DNA of 64,000 bases from Micavibrio_A sp041655955 (GTDB taxonomy: Bacteria; Pseudomonadota; Alphaproteobacteria; Micavibrionales; Micavibrionaceae), in assembly GCA_041655955.1 (NCBI GenBank), contig JBBAEN010000002.1, positions 248,001-312,000 of the forward strand, in the 5' to 3' direction. The translations under genes were made by a program, and so were the position numbers. The notes below the pieces were generated by a model. The model saw nothing but the letters and a program-made list of their open reading frames with translations, did not search any database and was not told where the DNA came from. The stretch's first letter is position 1. Each line of letters begins with the position of its first letter. This document shows, piece by piece, positions 59,989 through 64,000 of the stretch.

Positions 59989-61260
59989 TTAGAACTTATA
60001 GCTTGCGCCGACTGCGATGATGCCGACGTCACCGTCTGTTTTCGCGCGGAAGCGTCCGCCGGGGCCGCCGCGGGCAACGTCGATTGTGCCGCTATCGACA
60101 TGGATATAGGTCGCGGCCAGATCGAGATCCAGCTTGTCGTTAAAGGCATAGGTCGCGCCGACCGAGGCCCATGTGCGGTCGCCGTCCGGCGTGCGGGATG
60201 TGCGGTATTCATCCGTCGTCGGCGTTTCGTCGAACTGGACGCCGCCGCGCAATGTCCATTCCGGCGTTGCGATATATTCCGCGCCGACGGCAAAGGCCCA
60301 TGTCGTCTGGTAGTTTTGATCGACACTGCTGGCGACTGCGCCGCTATCACGCACAGCCGTGATAGTGTTGAAGTTGTTCCAGCCGAACCATGTTGCCTGT
60401 CCTTGAATGGTCAGGCGATCCGTCAATTGGTGCGAAAGGCCGAATGTCGCGTGATCCGGCGTTACCAGCTTTGCCTTGCCCGGCGTGGAGAGAGTGCCGG
60501 GCCCCACGATATTGCCCGCGCCATCGGTGATGCGGATATTGCCGTCCAGTTCATGGTGAACGGCGGATTTATAGTTGAGGCCGATAGTTGTCGTCGGCAG
60601 CGGCTTGATTTGCACGCCAAGGGAATAACCATAGCCGAAATCGTCGCCATCCAGCTTGCTGTTGCCCTCCATGCCCGCGCCGAGAACGACGGAGTTGCGG
60701 AGATCGGCATCGGAACGCTGGATGTTGACGCCCGCGCCGACGGACAGCCAGTCATTGATTTTATAGGCGATCGTCGGCTGGATATCGATGGTGCGCAGGT
60801 GGGTTTTGGTGGAATCGAAACGGCCGAACCAGCCCGTGTCATATTCGCTTCCAAGGCCGAAAGGCGCCGTAACGCCGACACCGGCCCAGAGATTTTCCGT
60901 GAGCTGGTAGGAGAAGAAGCCGTTCGGCACCGGCGTCGGATCATACGGATTGCCGCTATTGCCGCCAAGAGCAAGGCCGCCGGACGGGCCGGAGGTCGTG
61001 CCGTTATTTTTAACTTTTGAATTCGGGATCAGGACGTTGACGCCGCCTTGCGCTTGCATGCCTTGAAGCTTCGTCATGCCGGCGGGGTTGAAGTAAATCG
61101 TGCTGGCGTCGTCCAGCGTCGTTGTGGAGCCGGAGAAGGCCGAGCCAAGACCGCGGACGGATTGTTCCTGAATATAGAAACCCGCGGCGTTCGCGGACAT
61201 GGACAGGCCGCCAAGGGCGGCGGCGGAAAGTAGGGATACGCGAAGAATTCTGGACTTCAT
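59989..61260 (-). CDS. fadL: FadL-family outer-membrane fatty acid transporter
   Basis: 423 residues from the ATG at 61260 behind AGGAGAAGC. Signal peptide (RVSLLSAAALGGLSMSANAAG), then the FadL plug start GFYIQEQSVRGLGSAFSGSTT and NPAGMTKL, alternating beta-barrel strands, and a terminal aromatic YKF. The N-terminal NPAGM hatch motif is diagnostic. It imports long-chain fatty acids or other hydrophobic compounds for the beta-oxidation genes of this region. A palindrome at 61317-61331 lies upstream. Confidence 0.93.
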   Translation of the reverse strand: MKSRILRVSLLSAAALGGLSMSANAAGFYIQEQSVRGLGSAFSGSTTTLDDASTIYFNPAGMTKLQGMQAQGGVNVLIPNSKVKNNGTTSGPSGGLALGGNSGNPYDPTPVPNGFFSYQLTENLWAGVGVTAPFGLGSEYDTGWFGRFDSTKTHLRTIDIQPTIAYKINDWLSVGAGVNIQRSDADLRNSVVLGAGMEGNSKLDGDDFGYGYSLGVQIKPLPTTTIGLNYKSAVHHELDGNIRITDGAGNIVGPGTLSTPGKAKLVTPDHATFGLSHQLTDRLTIQGQATWFGWNNFNTITAVRDSGAVASSVDQNYQTTWAFAVGAEYIATPEWTLRGGVQFDETPTTDEYRTSRTPDGDRTWASVGATYAFNDKLDLDLAATYIHVDSGTIDVARGGPGGRFRAKTDGDVGIIAVGASYKF

Positions 61261-61316
61261 AAGGCTTCTCCTGACAGACATGGAATGAATGATGGTGTTT
61301 TAGGCTTATACCCGCT

Positions 61317-61331
61317 TGTTGGTTACCAACA
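61317..61331. promoter_or_regulatory. Candidate operator upstream of fadL
   Basis: Perfect inverted repeat TGTTGGT-T-ACCAACA, 57-71 bp upstream of the fadL start. The TGGT/ACCA core resembles FadR-type or TetR-type fatty-acid regulator sites, but I found no second copy near the thiolase or acyl-CoA dehydrogenase genes. Confidence 0.45.
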
Positions 61332-61403
61332 GGTTAAGAGGATAGCCCGATCCGGCCCCGCTTGCCAGCGAAACAATGGTTTTCGCTCCTGCCCCCCGTA
61401 ATT

Positions 61404-62042
61404 TTACTGCGGTTGTTGCTCATAGGCCATCCAGGCCCGCATCGCTTTTGTCATATCAGCGGCGCTGTCGTCCATCTTGAAAATATGCAAGAGCCTGTCG
61501 TCCGGCGCCATGAAATAGATGAAAGAGGAATGATCCACTGTATAATCGGTCATGGAGTCGTCCTGAACCTTCGCCGCGTAGATTTTATAGGCTTTGGTCG
61601 TCGCGGCGATTTCTTCAGGCGTTCCGGTCAGCCCGACAAAGGCGGGGTGGAAGAGCGTGACATAGCTGGCCATGGCTTTGACATCGTCCCGTTCGGGATC
61701 GACCGTGATAAAGACAGGGAGAATATCCTCTCCGGCCTCTCCGAGCGCGTTGATTGCGGCGGTGATTTTCGCAAGCTCGGTGGGGCAGATGGCGGGGCAG
61801 AAGGTAAAGCCGAAATAGATAAGCCGGAACCGCCCGCGCAAATCCCGATCGGTGACGCGCTCGCCCTTATGGTTGGTGAGCGTGAAAGGCCCGCCGAAAG
61901 CGTCGTCCGTAACGGCCATATAACCTTCGGGGCCGCCCGCACCGCCTTGCCTGTTCATGGACGCGCCGCCCGTAAACAGTGCGGCCAGAAGAATAAGCCC
62001 TGCGGCAAGGACGATAAGAAACGGGATGTATGGTTTTTTCAT
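61404..62042 (-). CDS. SCO1/SenC-family copper chaperone
   Basis: 212 residues from the ATG at 62042; an ATG 22 codons earlier is less likely. One N-terminal anchor (PYIPFLIVLAAGLILLAALF), then the thioredoxin-like Sco fold: FGGPFTLTNHKGERVTDRDLRGRF, FGFTFCPAICPTELAKI with the copper-binding CxxxC, and the later His in YTVDHSSFIYFM. It delivers copper to the CuA centre of haem-copper oxidases, or acts as a thiol reductase. No cox genes are in the window. Confidence 0.94.
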   Translation of the reverse strand: MKKPYIPFLIVLAAGLILLAALFTGGASMNRQGGAGGPEGYMAVTDDAFGGPFTLTNHKGERVTDRDLRGRFRLIYFGFTFCPAICPTELAKITAAINALGEAGEDILPVFITVDPERDDVKAMASYVTLFHPAFVGLTGTPEEIAATTKAYKIYAAKVQDDSMTDYTVDHSSFIYFMAPDDRLLHIFKMDDSAADMTKAMRAWMAYEQQPQ

Positions 62043-62113
62043 ACATCCCGTATATCCCATGGCCCGTACCGTGGCAACCGTCCGGCCCGAAAGCCGGACG
62101 CGCCGCATTTCAT

Positions 62114-62869
62114 TTATAGAACCTCAAGCATTTCCGCGACGAGCGGGTGGCGCACGATGTCGGTTTGCGCCAGCCGGACGACGGCGACGTTCGGGAGGGT
62201 GCCGAGCTTGTCCGCAATATCGGCCAGCCCCGAAATACCGGCGAGCAAGTCCGACTGATCCGGATCGCCCGTGACCACCATGGTGGAATGCCAGCCAAGC
62301 CGGGACAGCAGCATTTTGAGCTGCCCGTAAGTGCAGTTCTGCGCCTCGTCAATCACGATAAAGGCGTTGTTGAGGGTGCGCCCGCGCATAAAACCGACGG
62401 GGGCGATTTCAATCGTGCCTTCATCCATATATTGCCGCACCTTCCTCCCGCCGAGCCTGTCGCCGAGCGCGTCATAGAGCGGGCGCAGATAGGGGGCCAT
62501 TTTTTCCTGCATGTCGCCGGGCAGGTAGCCGAGCGATTCGCCGGCCTCCATGGCGGGGCGGGAAAGGATGATTTTATCGACCGTTCCGGCCTCCAGCGCC
62601 TCGACGGCGGCGGTGATGGCGAGATAGGTCTTGCCCGTCCCCGCGGGGCCGATGGCAAGGGTGAGGTTTCTTTCCTTGATGGCCTCCATCAGGCCGCGCT
62701 GCCCGTCAGAGCGCGGGCGGACTGTCTTTACATAGCTTTTATCGCGGCGCTGGTCGATTTCGTCCGCCAGCGGGTGCCAGCCCGCATCGTCGAAGGCCGG
62801 ATGCACCACGTTGCCCGCCTTATGCATGCGTCCATTGTCCCGAAAATTTTTCTTTTGTTTTTTTGACAT
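62114..62869 (-). CDS. phoH: PhoH-family ATPase (PhoH2-like short form)
   Basis: 251 residues from the ATG at 62869 (MSKKQKKNF) behind AGGAAGGACTCACC; the open frame runs further upstream but those residues are low-complexity. Walker A GPAGTGKTYLAITAAV, RPAMEAGESLGYLPGDMQEKM, Walker B FIVIDEAQNCTYGQLKM and VTGDPDQSD. This is the RNA-helicase-like PhoH ATPase domain alone. The usual ybeY partner is not adjacent, and the 354 bp beyond its start hold no gene. Confidence 0.93.
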   Translation of the reverse strand: MSKKQKKNFRDNGRMHKAGNVVHPAFDDAGWHPLADEIDQRRDKSYVKTVRPRSDGQRGLMEAIKERNLTLAIGPAGTGKTYLAITAAVEALEAGTVDKIILSRPAMEAGESLGYLPGDMQEKMAPYLRPLYDALGDRLGGRKVRQYMDEGTIEIAPVGFMRGRTLNNAFIVIDEAQNCTYGQLKMLLSRLGWHSTMVVTGDPDQSDLLAGISGLADIADKLGTLPNVAVVRLAQTDIVRHPLVAEMLEVL

Positions 62870-63223
62870 GGTGAGTCCTTCCTGTTGCGGGGTGGGGGAA
62901 AAGCGCACAAAAAAACCGCATGGGCGTATGGCCGTGCGGTGCGTGGTGACTTGGGCGGGGCGGGACGCCGGAGGGCGCGGCCTCCCTTCTTCTGCGGGGC
63001 GGCGAAAAGCCGGCGCGGCCATATCTGTCAATCAATCTGCTTCGTATCAAGGGAATCCTTGGGAGAGGGAAGAAGAGAAGAACAACCAAGGGTGATTCTA
63101 TCAGAGATCGCCCCCGCGTCCCATAAAAATTTGCGCCCGCAGCATTTCTTTCATTTTCCCTTGAACCAAAAAGCTTTTTCACTAGTTTGATGGTCTATGC
63201 CCGAAAAAGAAGGAAAGAGCTTT
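62870..63223. promoter_or_regulatory. Divergent intergenic region between phoH and the superoxide dismutase gene
   Basis: 354 bp with no credible gene. It holds a hairpin CCGCA/TGCGG near 62920 and, near 63163, TTGAAC with a TAGTTT box about 17 bases on, a weak promoter for the plus-strand gene. Nothing else stands out. Confidence 0.35.
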
Positions 63224-63931
63224 ATGAAGAATATCCTGTTATTTGCCATGTGCCTGCTGTTGCCCGTGGGGCTTGCGGTTGCGGCCAATACGATAAAACC
63301 GGACGATAAAAAGCAAAGCGGGGCCTTCAGCCTGCCGGAACTTCCTTATAAAACCGGGGCGCTTTCCGCCGCGATTGACGAGGAAACGATGAAAACCCAT
63401 CACGGGAAACATCACAAGGCCTATGTCGATAACCTGAACAAGGAAGTCGCGGCGAATGCGGCGCTTCAGGGCAAGAGCATCGAGGAGATATTGTCCTCCG
63501 TTTCCAAATACCCGCCCGCCGTCCGCAACAATGGCGGCGGCCACTGGAACCATTCTTTTTTCTGGACGATCATGACGCCGGAAAAAACGGAAATTTCGCC
63601 CGCGCTTGAAACCGCCTTGAGGGAGCAATTCGGCTCGGTCAATAATTTCAAGAAACAATTCGAGGAAGCGGGCGCGAAACAGTTCGGCTCCGGTTGGGTC
63701 TGGCTGGTCGCGACCAAGGGCGGGAAGCTTGAAATCACCACGACGCCCAATCAGGACAACCCGCTGATGGACGACGCCAAGGTCAAGGGTGCGCCCATTC
63801 TCGGCAACGACGTGTGGGAACATGCCTATTACCTCAAATACCAGAACCGCCGCGGCGAATATCTTTCGGACTGGTGGAAGGTCGTGAACTGGAACCGCGT
63901 GTCCGAACTTTACGCGCAAAGCCGCCAATAG
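63224..63931 (+). CDS. Exported Mn/Fe superoxide dismutase
   Basis: 235 residues from the ATG at 63224 behind GAAGGAAAGAG; an ATG nine codons upstream is possible. Signal peptide ILLFAMCLLLPVGLAVAA, then LPELPYKTGALSAAIDEETMKTHHGKHHKAYVDNLN, NNGGGHWNHSFFWTIM, GSGWVWLV and DVWEHAYYLKYQNRR, with all four metal ligands (two His in the first half, the Asp and His in the last). The GGHWNH segment favours manganese or a cambialistic enzyme. An exported Mn/Fe-type SOD is uncommon and would act on periplasmic superoxide. Confidence 0.92.
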   Translation: MKNILLFAMCLLLPVGLAVAANTIKPDDKKQSGAFSLPELPYKTGALSAAIDEETMKTHHGKHHKAYVDNLNKEVAANAALQGKSIEEILSSVSKYPPAVRNNGGGHWNHSFFWTIMTPEKTEISPALETALREQFGSVNNFKKQFEEAGAKQFGSGWVWLVATKGGKLEITTTPNQDNPLMDDAKVKGAPILGNDVWEHAYYLKYQNRRGEYLSDWWKVVNWNRVSELYAQSRQ

Positions 63932-64000
63932 TCTTGAATTGACAGCTTTCCGGCTTCTTGCGATAAGCGGCCTATGGCTGCGCCGGTTGTTGCTTTTTTA

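Noticed and set aside
1..64000. Prophage, integrative element or insertion sequence around the T4BSS
   Set aside because: I found no integrase, transposase, tRNA attachment site or terminal repeats.

Overview
The window reads as chromosome of a flagellated, respiring alphaproteobacterium with moderately high GC. Lineage clues are the rpmH-rnpA-yidD-yidC-engB block close to def-fmt-truA and dapE/dapD, a TIGR02300 (FYDLN acid) family gene, a UbiH/COQ6-type hydroxylase, a cyanide-insensitive-type bd oxidase and a sigma-54-like promoter in front of flgK. A predatory or deep-branching order such as Micavibrionales would fit, but that is a guess. I see no tRNA, rRNA, transposase, integrase or CRISPR array.

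Layout. 1-3.3 kb: flagellar hook-filament junction genes flgK and flgL (flgL runs off the left edge). 3.4-9.1 kb, minus strand: a compact four-gene operon with three paralogous exported proteins that share one C-terminal domain but carry different N-termini (one a lysozyme-like fold), plus a small membrane-anchored protein. 9.4-20.5 kb, plus strand: a type IVB (Dot/Icm, IncI Tra) secretion core in the order DotI-DotH-DotG-DotF-DotP-DotP-DotN-DotO-(TraV position), which copies the traM-N-O-P-Q/R-T-U order of IncI plasmids. A double DotE/DotP-type membrane protein and another unknown follow at 22-24 kb, after ubiH and a PII gene. 24-35 kb: housekeeping genes. The dapD copy at 35.4 kb has lost its 5' half. 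35.9-43.8 kb: envelope genes (PH-domain membrane protein, FemAB-like transferase, DUF3108 protein, glmU-glmS). 43.8-45.1 kb: prmA, which appears to start at an AUU codon, behind a TIGR02300 gene. 45.3-61.3 kb: fatty-acid oxidation and respiration genes (thiolase, FadN-like two-domain enzyme, acyl-CoA dehydrogenase, SCP2, FadL, cydAB plus a small subunit), interleaved with a sulfide/persulfide-type regulon (rhodanese, AhpD-like, BigR/SqrR-like repressor), a degenerate M32 carboxypeptidase and a strongly structured probable ncRNA. 61.4-63.9 kb: Sco1, PhoH and an exported superoxide dismutase.

The most promising undescribed system is the pair of divergent operons at 3.4-20.5 kb: a minimal chromosomal T4BSS core facing a set of secreted paralogs with exchangeable N-terminal modules, separated by about 340 bp that holds a long-range inverted repeat. 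The motor ATPase DotB, coupling protein DotL, DotA, DotC and DotD are not in this window.
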